Below are positions 16,297-26,500 of a stretch of DNA of 64,000 nt, piece after piece (position 1 is the stretch's first letter; each line of letters starts with the position of its first letter). The stretch is from Armatimonadota bacterium. Its GTDB lineage: Bacteria; Armatimonadota; Fimbriimonadia; Fimbriimonadales; Fimbriimonadaceae. The stretch spans positions 6,065 to 70,064 of the forward strand of contig JAEVZK010000091.1 in the NCBI GenBank assembly GCA_023392285.1, written 5' to 3'. Position numbers and translations under genes: made by a program. A model generated the notes under the pieces. It saw only the letters and a list, made by a program, of their open reading frames with translations, was not told where the DNA came from and did not search any database.

Positions 16297-19200
16297 ATGG
16301 GTGTTCTCGACGCTCTCGAAGATGTCGGTTCTTCAATAATCGACACGGCATCCTCCCTACCTAGCGCAGCCGCTGGGGCAGTTGGCCTCGCCACAGATGT
16401 CGCGTCGCGAGTCGGCACCTTTGTGGGAGAGGTGACCGGCGCAACCGGCATTCCGGATGCAGTAAGGGGCGTCGTAGGAACAGTTCGAGAAACTGTAAAC
16501 CACGCGGTCGATCGAGTCACGGATGCGGCGGCAAATCCTCGCCGGACGATCGCTCGGGCCGCCGATGCGGCGCTGAACGGTGCGTCGCGCGCGCTCGCGA
16601 ACACGCAATCCTTTGCCGACCGCGTGCTCAGAGGGGCTGGAAATTTAGCCAGCGGCGTTGCGGGGGGCATTACAAGCTTCACATCCACTGTGAGCGAGGG
16701 TGTGGCGACCGGAATCTCCACCGCAGTTGGCAGGGTCGGTGATTTGGTGCTCAAGGGGACCTCGCTGGCTCAGGGAGCGATTTCAAAGGTGGTTGGGGGT
16801 GCCGGCTCACTTGCGAATCGCGCTATCGACTTCGGCGGCGAACTCGGCACCAGAGCCATCGGTTTGGCGTCCCAAGTGCTGCAAAATGCCGCACACGGTA
16901 TCGCAGATACGGTTTCTGACGGGATCAATGGCGCGGCAGGTCTGCTTGCTCGCAAGGCCTCCCAACTTGCGACGGCGGTCAGCCGGGTCGCGAGCGGCAC
17001 CGCCAACCTCGTTGGACGAGTGGCAACCATGGCGGGCGCCGGCGTTTCGCGGATTGCCGATCGGATTGGATCAGTGGTCCAACATGCGGCCGGAAATATC
17101 GCGCCATACCTGCCGGGTCCCCTTGGCAATCTGGCATTGAGGGGAGCTGGGGTCGTGGGGCGCGTCACCCAAGGCGTCAGTTCATTCGCCCTTGGCGCAA
17201 GTTCCTTCGTTCGGGAGGAATCACAGGCAGCGGCGATCTTCGTTGCGACTCGCACAGGTGAGGCGAACTCCTTTGTGCAGAATGAAATTGCTTCCATCCG
17301 AGCGGAATTGGTGCAGCAGGCGGGGAACTTGGGTGACCTAGCCGCAAACGGATTCGAACACGTGGGGGAGCGATTGACGGCAATCGTGAGAGGCAAGGTT
17401 GCCCGGCTTCACGACCGAGTCAACACGATCTCCAATCGCATTCAGGATCGAGTGGCTCGCGCGAGTGACTTGATTCGGCAAACCGTCCCGGCAGTGTCTT
17501 CAGCGATCGGCCGGGCGGCCCATACAATCGCCTCGCACCTCAGCGAGCGAGTCGGACACGGTGTCGCGCTTGTGAGAGATCGAATTGGCGAGACGATTGA
17601 AGGAGGTCGGCGACTTGTGGGCCGGGGCGCAGATGCCGCGCGTGGAGCAATGGGCTTGGGGCGACGCATCTTTGATCGCGTGCTCGATGTCGGGTCTGCG
17701 GTTACCGAACGAGTTTCTGGATTCGTGGGCGGCGTTGTCTCTGGCGTTGGAGAGGGTGTCAGAGCGGGAGTCGATCGGATCACCTCCTTCACCATGTCGG
17801 CTCGCCCGAATGATGGAGATTTGACCGGGCCCTTTATGCCGGGCGAGCCGATGGTCGAACCTGATCAGGTGGGCTCGCTGCATGGGCGGAGCAACGCTGG
17901 AGCAAGAGAGGGCATGGTGTCGGGGGGAGCGAGCCTCTTCATCAATGGGATTGACACGAGTCTTGCCGACCACTACCGAGCGGCTCAGCGGCTTGCGAAC
18001 GAAATTGGCGCCCCCGTGGTGGGCGTTTACAACGCAACTGCTGGCATGGGGAGCGACCTCTTACAATGCGCGGCCGACAAGTTTTTCGACCGGTCAGGTA
18101 ATCCGGCGGTGGCGACCCTCACCCGTCTGATTCGAACCTATGGAGATGCACGTCAGCCCCGTGGGGGACTCAATATTTTTGCGCATTCCCAGGGAAGCCT
18201 GATCCTATCCGAGGCTTTGCGCCAGGCGCAGACGGCAGGCGCGGATATCAGTCACAACGACGTCACCACGTTTGGAAATGCCGCGTTCACCTATCCGGCG
18301 GGACCGACCTATCACCATTACATCCACGACGACGATGCGGTGTCGATGTCGGTGGGAACAGGCAGCTACATCAGCTACTTGATGAATCAAACGACGCTTG
18401 GGCGCATGGTGTCAGGATCTGCACTCGGACCGACTGCCGACGTCCAAGCGACGACGACAACCCTGCACCACGGGGGATCGATGATCGCTCCGCACGCCGT
18501 AAACGCGCCGGATGGGCACGATTATATCGGTGACCTGGCGGCTTTTCGAGCGGCGGAACGCAGTGGCCGCGCCACCCCTGCTCGCAACTATCAGAGGACC
18601 CAGGGCGCGGCTGGCTTTGCGATTGCGAGAGGCGTCGGAACCATGGCTGCCGACGGAATCGCGTCCGGTTACGGCCGAGTAGACCGAGCGATCACAGCCA
18701 TGCCCGACTTGCCGGTTGTTGGCAATCTTGGGATTTGGAGCGCGATCAATTCACGCTTGAGAGCGATTGGGGGCGCGGCGCTTTCGGCTGGTGAATCCTA
18801 CGGCAGATCACGGGACGCAAGATACTCGGGCATGTCGACGATTCAGCGAAGCGGCGACGGACCTGAACCTGAGGCAGACGCTCGCGACGTCAAATCCCGC
18901 CTCGACCAGAGTGGCTCGATCGGCTTCGCGCCGGATTCGCGCGTGAACGATCAAGTGAGTGGTGTCCTTGGCCACGACATGAGCCAGGCGCGTCTCCACA
19001 TTGATCCGGCTGCTCAGTCGATGGCGCGCGACTTGGGCGCGAAAGCTTTCACGATCGGTCGAGACGTCTACTTTGGGGCGGGGCAGTACCAGCCCAGCAC
19101 CCCTTCTGGTATGGCTCTGATGGCACACGAGATGACGCACGTGGTGCAGCAGTCTTCTCCTGACCAGCAGACCCGCTTCTTTACCCAGCAAGGCGGAAAC

Positions 19201-22200
19201 GAAATGGAGCAAGAGGCTCAACGCTCTGCGGAGATGGTGCTCGCCAATGCGGGAAATCGTCAGGGGCTGTTCGTGCAGAGGTACGTGAAAGACTACGAGT
19301 GCTCGACAGGATTGACCCAAACCGACCTGACCAGATTGGAACGTATTTCGCAGATGGCACTTGAGAGGGCGGAGGAAAAGCTCGGACCTCGAGCGCTTCG
19401 GGCCTTTCAGGTCGATGTGGACATTCACATCGACTTGCAGAAGATGAACGATGTGCAGGCCGCGAATGTCTGGGCTCAAGCGATCGTCGAAGGCTTGCGC
19501 GACGCTACTTCGCTTCGCCCGACTACCACCACTTCGAAGGCGGTGCAGAAGTACAACGAGCCCCCGTTCTTCTTCATGCAAGCTCCGCGTTCCGATCACA
19601 GCGCTGCCCCTCATCCGGGGGACGATCGAGTGGTCGAGATGAACATCACCGTCTTCGGCCGACATTACGGCCCGAGCGTCACCTATCCCGAGGCGTTGGA
19701 AGCGATGCGCCAAACCTATGCGCTGCTCAGCGGCCGCTGCGAAGCAGGTTGGGAGGGCCACGCGGACTTCATGCGCTTCCGCGACGATCACTGGATCGTC
19801 GGCGGGATTTCGGACACGTTGGGAGGGGTTTCGATGCCTCCGCTCGACATGTGGAACGAACCCGCGAACCATCTCAGAGAGGCTTACAACGCGATCGTGT
19901 TCACCCGCGATGTGGCAGCCGCGGCGACTCAGCTGAATCAGGCGGACGTCCTTATCAGACGCTGCGATCACCGCATGTACGAGTATCGCGAGGGGACGAT
20001 CTCCGGTGCTGGGCGGGCGGTGACTGGCCTTGAAGCGGTGAAGGTCGGCTCGGCGGTCACCGTTGGCATCTTGTCGGCTGGAACTCTCAGCGCGGGTACG
20101 GCGCTCGTGGTGGGCGCTGGCTACACGGCCACTCAAACCATGGCTCAGCAGGGGATGGAGGTGCATCTTGGGCTGCGCGACCATATTGATTGGGCCGGCA
20201 TCGGCTTTGATTTTGCGTTCAATCTGGTGATCGGCCGATTCATGGGGAACATGTCGAACAACATTGCGGGTCGCCTCCTCCAGAATCCGGCTTTCCGGGG
20301 GATGGCGCGAGCGGCAGTAGTTCGCGTGGTGCAAGACGTCGTGACGGGCCGCCTGTCGTCTGTCCTGTCGCTTACGGCGCGTCAGATTTTCGACCATGCT
20401 CGAAGCTCGCGAGAGGCGATGACTTGGGAGCAGTACGTGCATGCGATTGGTGAGCAGTTCACCAACCCCGCGCTTTACGTGCAGGACCTAGCTTCGGGAA
20501 TGGGTGGTCGGGCGGCTGGCCGCCACTACCAATCCACGCATGGCCAAACGGTCGCCGCTGCGCCAGAAGGTGTGTCATCGACTGCTCAAGCAGTTCTCGA
20601 TATTCCCGCGCCACAACCGCCGCAGGGACCACCTCCAACCGGACAGACTCCGCGTCAGCTTCCGCCGCCCCGCGAGGGCGCAGCAACCCCAACCGAAGGC
20701 AACCCGCCGCCGACGACTGGCGCGCCATCGGAGCCCGCCCGAGTAAGTCAGCCCGAGTTGCCAGCCGTTGCCCCAACTGCTGAAACGATTGCAACTCCGG
20801 CCCATCCGGATGCTCCTGGGGCGACCCCTCATCCTGAAGCACCGGCGGCGACGGCTCCAGCCGAAACCGGCACGCCAGCCGAGACGGGCACAACTTCACG
20901 GCGGCAAACCGCTCCTCTGGAGAGGGTCACCGGCCAGCGCCGAGGGGAATCTGCGGCTCAGAGGCGAGCACGGGTGGCTGACGAGGTGGCGGCACGAAGA
21001 ACGGCAGAAGGCGAACCCACGCCACAAGAACGCCAGGCAACTGGAGAAGAACAAGCTGCTCGGCCGGCAGCTGAAACCGCGGCCGCGACGCAACGGCATC
21101 TCGATGTGGTCAATGCTGGCGGAGAAGGGGCGGTCAGTGCGGCGGAGCAACTGATTCGCCGGGTCGGTTCATTCCGGCAGCTGCGCCAGATGGCAACCGG
21201 CGAGAGCCCGCAGCTGACACCTGCAGGTGTACGGGCCGTCAATGAGGCTCGAGCGCAGATTCAGCGCCGAATCCAAAGCGAGATCGCTCAGCAGTTCCCG
21301 AACATCGAATTTCTTGCCCCAGGAACGACCGGCTTCGCCAGCGACACAGACGTGACGGTAAGGCCCCGCGATTTCTCGCAGCGCAGCACCCCTGAGCAAA
21401 TTGCGGAAGGAGTTCGACAAGCGGGTGAGGCGGTCCAGGAGGCAAATCGCAGAGCCCGAGAAGCGGCAGGGGGTCGAGAGCCCGACGAGTCTCTCGATAC
21501 GAACTATTACAGTTGGACCGGAGCCGACGCTCCCATCCAGACGCCGCGAGCCTCTGAACAGGTCGTGGGCAATGCTCGCACGGTCGCGAGCCTTGCTGAG
21601 CAGCACCAGGCAATGACCCCCGAGATATGGTCCCAGTATCGTCAGCAGATGCTTCGCGAGGCAGGGGCGGGTCGCCCGCGCTCGGAGCAGGTGGGAGAAG
21701 CGCAGGCAAGATTCGAGGCGGAAACGGTCGCTCACCTCGAGGCTCAGCTCAATGCGGCTGAGCAAATGTCGACTCGGCTTCGGGCAGAGCGCGAGGCAAC
21801 TGCCTCCCGGTTGAGAGCCGCCGATCCGACGATTACGGAAGGCGGAGCCCAAATGCGAGCGCGCGAGCAGCTTGCGGCGCAGTATCGACAGCGCTTGATC
21901 GAAGCTCTAGGCAGAAACCCGGTAAATCATGCCGAAGTTGCGTCGTTGCAAGCTCAGATCACAATGATCGAGCCGGGTGCCTACGCCAGCCGGGCCGGTG
22001 TCGCGGACGTTGTCGCAAATCAGCAGACCGCAATGCCTCGCGGTGAAGTGACCTTTGGGCCGAACGGGGAGAGAAGGGGAACTGGGGACTTTGCGGTTAG
22101 ACGACAGCAGCTTGCGTCGGGCGAGGTGCTAGAGTCGACGGAAGGTGCTCATCGCGTGATGGAGCTTGATCCGGTGACCGGTCTGCGTGACCTGGCCGAC

Positions 22201-22719
22201 AGCGCTGGCAGCAGCCTTGCCCAGTTCGAGGCACACGCGGAGCATCCACCAACGAATACCGCTGAGGCTCTCGATCTGATCAAGAATACGATCAAATACT
22301 CGAGCCGAATGGCTCATGCGGATCAGGCAACGAGAGCTGGCTCACGAAGTACACCGGGCGAATTGACCCGAGGCTACAGCCGTGACCAAGGGCCGGTCGC
22401 CGCTCTGGAAGGCATGGCGGGAGGCGAAGTCTCGACCATCGATGGAAGGCCACGCGCAGAGGTGCTCTCGGCGCTGGAGCAAGGCGGCGCGGCACGAGAT
22501 GCAGCCCTTCGCTCCGTCGCGGCAGAGAGCGGACGACGCGGTTTCGGGAATTCCTTGGAGAGCTTGGCGTCAGCTTATGCGAATTCGAGACTGCCTTATG
22601 CTCGCGGGGTCGCCGCCTCGATTCGGGTTCGCGCAACCACGCAGGAAGCAGGCATGGTGGGCCTGTCTCCGACGATCGTCGCACCTTCTTTGGAGAGTAC
22701 GCCACCGCCGACACGATGA
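16297..22719 (+). CDS. 2140-aa multidomain CIS protein with DUF4157 (eCIS core) domain; candidate effector or tape-measure/effector fusion
   Basis: Layout: residues 1-500 are Ala/Gly/Val-rich amphipathic helix with repeated 'VGRVGDLV / DRIGSVV / RDRIGE' units, like a tape-measure or membrane-active region. Residues about 545-720 look like an alpha/beta-hydrolase core: ASLFINGIDTSLADHYRAA, then FAHSQGSLILSEAL with Ser631 as nucleophile, and YHHYIHDDDAVSM. Residues about 865-955 are DUF4157: GHDMSQARLHID, AKAFTIGRDVYFGAGQY and the zincin motif HEMTH (His944-His948). Hydrophobic glycine-rich segments follow (about 1250-1290), then a Pro-rich linker (about 1434-1546) and a C-terminal charged helical part with GTTGFASDTDVTV (Asp1683, Asp1685), which recalls a nucleotidyltransferase-fold D-x-D site. 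DUF4157 marks eCIS cargo in known systems. The first ATG lacks a Shine-Dalgarno sequence. Domain calls other than DUF4157 are tentative. Confidence 0.75.
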   Translation: MGVLDALEDVGSSIIDTASSLPSAAAGAVGLATDVASRVGTFVGEVTGATGIPDAVRGVVGTVRETVNHAVDRVTDAAANPRRTIARAADAALNGASRALANTQSFADRVLRGAGNLASGVAGGITSFTSTVSEGVATGISTAVGRVGDLVLKGTSLAQGAISKVVGGAGSLANRAIDFGGELGTRAIGLASQVLQNAAHGIADTVSDGINGAAGLLARKASQLATAVSRVASGTANLVGRVATMAGAGVSRIADRIGSVVQHAAGNIAPYLPGPLGNLALRGAGVVGRVTQGVSSFALGASSFVREESQAAAIFVATRTGEANSFVQNEIASIRAELVQQAGNLGDLAANGFEHVGERLTAIVRGKVARLHDRVNTISNRIQDRVARASDLIRQTVPAVSSAIGRAAHTIASHLSERVGHGVALVRDRIGETIEGGRRLVGRGADAARGAMGLGRRIFDRVLDVGSAVTERVSGFVGGVVSGVGEGVRAGVDRITSFTMSARPNDGDLTGPFMPGEPMVEPDQVGSLHGRSNAGAREGMVSGGASLFINGIDTSLADHYRAAQRLANEIGAPVVGVYNATAGMGSDLLQCAADKFFDRSGNPAVATLTRLIRTYGDARQPRGGLNIFAHSQGSLILSEALRQAQTAGADISHNDVTTFGNAAFTYPAGPTYHHYIHDDDAVSMSVGTGSYISYLMNQTTLGRMVSGSALGPTADVQATTTTLHHGGSMIAPHAVNAPDGHDYIGDLAAFRAAERSGRATPARNYQRTQGAAGFAIARGVGTMAADGIASGYGRVDRAITAMPDLPVVGNLGIWSAINSRLRAIGGAALSAGESYGRSRDARYSGMSTIQRSGDGPEPEADARDVKSRLDQSGSIGFAPDSRVNDQVSGVLGHDMSQARLHIDPAAQSMARDLGAKAFTIGRDVYFGAGQYQPSTPSGMALMAHEMTHVVQQSSPDQQTRFFTQQGGNEMEQEAQRSAEMVLANAGNRQGLFVQRYVKDYECSTGLTQTDLTRLERISQMALERAEEKLGPRALRAFQVDVDIHIDLQKMNDVQAANVWAQAIVEGLRDATSLRPTTTTSKAVQKYNEPPFFFMQAPRSDHSAAPHPGDDRVVEMNITVFGRHYGPSVTYPEALEAMRQTYALLSGRCEAGWEGHADFMRFRDDHWIVGGISDTLGGVSMPPLDMWNEPANHLREAYNAIVFTRDVAAAATQLNQADVLIRRCDHRMYEYREGTISGAGRAVTGLEAVKVGSAVTVGILSAGTLSAGTALVVGAGYTATQTMAQQGMEVHLGLRDHIDWAGIGFDFAFNLVIGRFMGNMSNNIAGRLLQNPAFRGMARAAVVRVVQDVVTGRLSSVLSLTARQIFDHARSSREAMTWEQYVHAIGEQFTNPALYVQDLASGMGGRAAGRHYQSTHGQTVAAAPEGVSSTAQAVLDIPAPQPPQGPPPTGQTPRQLPPPREGAATPTEGNPPPTTGAPSEPARVSQPELPAVAPTAETIATPAHPDAPGATPHPEAPAATAPAETGTPAETGTTSRRQTAPLERVTGQRRGESAAQRRARVADEVAARRTAEGEPTPQERQATGEEQAARPAAETAAATQRHLDVVNAGGEGAVSAAEQLIRRVGSFRQLRQMATGESPQLTPAGVRAVNEARAQIQRRIQSEIAQQFPNIEFLAPGTTGFASDTDVTVRPRDFSQRSTPEQIAEGVRQAGEAVQEANRRAREAAGGREPDESLDTNYYSWTGADAPIQTPRASEQVVGNARTVASLAEQHQAMTPEIWSQYRQQMLREAGAGRPRSEQVGEAQARFEAETVAHLEAQLNAAEQMSTRLRAEREATASRLRAADPTITEGGAQMRAREQLAAQYRQRLIEALGRNPVNHAEVASLQAQITMIEPGAYASRAGVADVVANQQTAMPRGEVTFGPNGERRGTGDFAVRRQQLASGEVLESTEGAHRVMELDPVTGLRDLADSAGSSLAQFEAHAEHPPTNTAEALDLIKNTIKYSSRMAHADQATRAGSRSTPGELTRGYSRDQGPVAALEGMAGGEVSTIDGRPRAEVLSALEQGGAARDAALRSVAAESGRRGFGNSLESLASAYANSRLPYARGVAASIRVRATTQEAGMVGLSPTIVAPSLESTPPPTR

Positions 22720-22755
22720 TGCAAATTACAATGCAATACAATATAGGGAGTCTAG

Positions 22756-23055
22756 ATGCCAGCTAACATCAACGTTCTGCGTTGCCGCATCCGAGTGACC
22801 AATGTGCCGCAGGGGTCGATCGAGCATCAGACGGCGAATGTCGAGCGTCCAAGCCTGCATTTTGTTCAGCCGGGTGGAAGCGAGACGTCGCATGGAGATG
22901 CGCGTCCTTCGCAGACGGCGACGGAGGACCGTAACGCGGCCACGAATCGGGAGAGTATTTCGCCCCGAAGCGCCGATCCAAAGCAAATTGCGGATCGAGT
23001 TTATGAGTTAATGGTGAGAGAAGTGAAATTGGGAAGAGCGAGAGGCGAGAGATAA
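22756..23055 (+). CDS. Small CIS-associated protein with a conserved C-terminal helix
   Basis: A 99-aa protein with a short beta start (NINVLRCRIRVTNVP), a disordered polar middle and a C-terminal helix DPKQIADRVYELMVREVKLG followed by RARGER. This helix is the form seen at the end of several small eCIS proteins and is echoed at the end of the 1164-aa protein at 23525. Its position between the cargo gene and the second tube gene suits the DUF5908-like small protein of eCIS clusters, but I cannot confirm the family. Shine-Dalgarno TAGGGAG precedes the ATG; the next gene starts one base after its stop. Confidence 0.55.
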   Translation: MPANINVLRCRIRVTNVPQGSIEHQTANVERPSLHFVQPGGSETSHGDARPSQTATEDRNAATNRESISPRSADPKQIADRVYELMVREVKLGRARGER

Positions 23056-23056
23056 G

Positions 23057-23518
23057 ATGCCAGGAAAAGACGAACGACAAGGAAAAGACCATCATCTCGG
23101 ACTGCGGTTCTGGGTGCAAATCGAGGGCGTCGAGATCGCCGGATTCAGTGAAGTTTCGGGGCTCTCGATTGAGACGGAGACGTTTGAGTACGCAGAGGGC
23201 GGACTGAACACATTTACTCATAAGCTGCCAGTTAGAGCGAAGTACACGAACGTAACCCTGAAGCGAGGTATGGACCGGGGCCACGACCTGTTCACGTGGT
23301 ACAAGAACTCGCTGGAAGGGCGGCTGCAGAGGAAGAACATCTCGATCATGGTCTACGGGCCGGAGGGCGGGGAACCGATGTATCAGTGGGACCTTATGGG
23401 AGCATTTCCGGTGAAATGGGTCGGTCCCGACATGCGGACCGAGGCCGGCTCCTCTGCGATCGAAACTCTTGAATTCGCCCACCACGGCCTGATCAATTCC
23501 ACGCATCGATCTTCGTAA
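23057..23518 (+). CDS. Second CIS tube protein (gp19-like, tube initiator type)
   Basis: A 153-aa tube-fold protein: GLRFWVQIEGVEIAGFSEVS, TETFEYAEGGLNTFTHKLP, YTNVTLKRGMDRGHDLFTWY, and the end SSAIETLEFAHHGL. It is a paralogue of the tube gene at 15153 with the same order of motifs. In Afp/Pvc particles extra gp19-like proteins form the first ring linking the baseplate hub to the tube, and its position next to the LysM and spike genes suits that role. It is packed tightly between the 99-aa gene (one base) and the 1164-aa gene (six bases). Confidence 0.92.
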   Translation: MPGKDERQGKDHHLGLRFWVQIEGVEIAGFSEVSGLSIETETFEYAEGGLNTFTHKLPVRAKYTNVTLKRGMDRGHDLFTWYKNSLEGRLQRKNISIMVYGPEGGEPMYQWDLMGAFPVKWVGPDMRTEAGSSAIETLEFAHHGLINSTHRSS

Positions 23519-23524
23519 ACAACC

Positions 23525-26500
23525 ATGACCGACCAACGCGCTAAAGACCTTGCTTCCATCGAGCCACCAAGCTCGATGAAGAAGATTGTCAGCTTTGCCG
23601 AGCAACTCAGCTTCGGCCAAGATGCGCTGTTTGCAGGCACCGAACTTCCCAAGCCGCACATTGGGCAGAACGGGGTCAACGCGGGCAAACTGGCCCGGCA
23701 AATGTCGGTGAATCCGTACTCCATCTTCCCCGGAGTTGGCTCAGAAGGGCTGGATTCGGTGATGTCGCGCCAGATGGTTCGAACGCGAGACATCCAAGAC
23801 TTCACGCGCTGGCTCATGAAATTTGACGCTAAGCGTTCCGAACTAGTCGTTTACGACACCCCAGAGCAAATCTTCTTCCAGCACGCCACCCCAGAGCTTG
23901 CTGAGCAGTTCATGTACCAGCACAATCCTGAGATCGAGCAAATCATCCGGGAGGGGCGGCGGCGGCGCACGGTTACTCAAGAGATTGAGACCGAAGAAAT
24001 TGAAGTTCGGCGAGTCGAGACACGACGCAAGCGAATCAAGACCGAGCAGGTGGAAACCTTGGAGGCCGAAGAGGAATCGGCTAAAGCGCAGCAGGCGCAC
24101 GCCCGCTCGGCGAAGCAGGGTGACGGAGCGGAGTCGGCTCAAGCGGAATCGAATCAAGGAGGACAGAGTCCTGCGGGTGCGGCCACACGCCGGAATATGC
24201 TGCGCCGCGACGCAGGAGCGGAACCTTCTTCGGATGCAAACCGCTATTGGCGCGATTCCGGACCGCGCATGGACGTTGCAAAGACGCCGCCACCGACTGC
24301 GGCGCAAATGCAAGCCGAACAGATCACATTCGGTCAGGTGCTGACCGCGACCAACCGCAATCTGCTCGTGTCCAACTTCGGCATGTCTAGCTTGGCGGGA
24401 GGAATTATTCGCGGGCGAGCGGATGCCGCAGCTTCTTTTCAAGCGCAAAGTGCGGCAAGCAGCGCGGTCCAGAGTTCGCCGGTTGCGGGTACCTACATGC
24501 CGCAAGGCAGCGGCTCTTTTGCTGGCCAAGTCCCATCCCACGCCTATCCCTCGGGTGTCTACCCATCGGGGGGAATGGCTCAGAGCCATTTCCAGGCACC
24601 GGAAGTGTCGATTACTTCTCAACCGCTCGGCACTTTTAGACCTTCTGGCGCACAGAGCTTGCGAGTTAATGGGGTCGAGGTGACGTCCGATTGGGACGGC
24701 GGGCCGGGCATGGTGCCGCCCCCTGGCATGTACACGGGCCCCGAGTCAGCTGCGATTCCATCCGCTAGAGCGGCCGCAATTCAAGAGGCAGCGGTTGGTA
24801 GTCGCTCGATGCGTGGTGCAGCCGTCGCGGGAGCGGCGCTGCTGGGGCCGATGGCGTTTGCCGCTCTTCCGGCAATGGGTGGAGGTCTCTATCCCGTCGG
24901 AGGTCAATCGGTAGCGATTGCCTCGATGACTCCGTTGCAGCTTGCTGCAATGCAAGGACGAGGCTCCTCTTATGTCGGAGTGCCCGGCTATGCGGGGGCG
25001 GTTTCGGAAAGCATGGCGATGAATTTGGCTTCACGAGCCAACGCCTCGGCCGGGTTGGGAGGAGTGCCCATGCTGATCGGCGACGGCTCGGTCATGCCTG
25101 CCGGCCAGGTGGAGCGTAAGGATGTCATGGGAATGGGCTTCGTAGGTGGAGCTCATCCTTCAGCAATCGCAAGGGGCATTGGGAGTTTCGAACCAGGAGT
25201 TCAGACCTCAATTCCAAATAGTCCACTGATGGGGCAGATCACTCTGATCGCTCCGCCCATGGAAGTTGCATCAGCCGAGGCCGAGCGCGCTGGAACGGCG
25301 GTATCGTTCGATGTCAAGACGCTTGCCAAGGGCGCTGGTGCCTTGGATGCGACCAGCCTCACCATGCTCAAATCGGCGATGCCACAAGGGCTTCAGGCTA
25401 TTTATCCGGCCCTTCCGCAAAGCCAACTTGGACCTCACGCGGTCAACATGAAGTTGGCACCTTCGCTGCTCGGCCAGATACTCAATGAAGGCTATGGTGG
25501 TCGAGCCGCGCAGATGACTCCGCATTTCGCCGATGCCGCATCGAAAGTTTCGCTCTCATCTCCGGTGGCAATGCCTATGGAAGCCAGCATCGTTCCGGTA
25601 ACGAGCCGCCCCGTTGGGGATCAAGCCGGATTACTGGGCGCTGCGGGCGGTACCGAAAAGGGCTTGGGACAGATTGGGGCAGGGGGCGCATCTCGCGGAG
25701 GCGCGCTCGACTTCCTCGGCATGCCGGTCCGACTGGCCCCAAGTCTCGCCGGCAGTCCAGAGATGTCTGCGGCAGCTGAAGCCAGAAAGGCGATGCCTCC
25801 AGGCGCGGCGGCCGTCATGCGTCCAAACGAGTTTGCACCTCTCCGGTCAAAGCTCTTCCCTGCGTTCGGTTCAGTGAAGGCGGAGCCAGACCAAAAGGCT
25901 TGGGAGAAGGCTGCGCCTAGCTATGGAATGAGGAGTGCGCGTCCGGAGAATCTTCTTTCGCCTGAAGCGCGCCTGAAGCCACCTGCGGGCGGCGCTTCAG
26001 TGCCACAAATGCATACGGTGTCGCCGACTGCTACTGCCAAAGCTTTGGCGGGTGCCGCAGCGGTATCTTCGATTGCCGATGCCGCCATGCCTTCAGGGTT
26101 ACACGCACTCTCCAGTTCAGCGATGGCTGGGGGAGCTTTGGGAGCGTTTGCGGGCGGAGGCTTGGCGGCGATGGGCCAGGCAGGTCCGCTTGGGATGATT
26201 TCAGGCCTGAGAGGAAGTCGAGGCGGAGTTCCAGCAGTGCCGTCCTTGGGATCGGTAATGAGCTTGGCGCGACCTAACCCATTGATGGCGGCGGGATTCG
26301 CCGGCCGTTTCGCTGGTGGAATGGCTGCTCCAGCGATGAGCTTTGGCTCGCCAACCCAGCCTGGAATGAGTCCATCTGTGATGAGCCAAAGAGTGGCGTC
26401 TCGTTGGTCACCCGCCGCGCCCATGGGCAAGGGGCTGGGCTTACCCAGCTTGAGTTCTACCGTGCCTGCCACTCCCCATTCGCCGGGAATACCATCGGTC

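Noticed and set aside
18808..20442. 544-aa open frame opposite the DUF4157 gene
   Set aside because: High-GC third positions keep the opposite frame open; His/Arg-rich with no motif, while the sense frame contains HEMTH and DUF4157.
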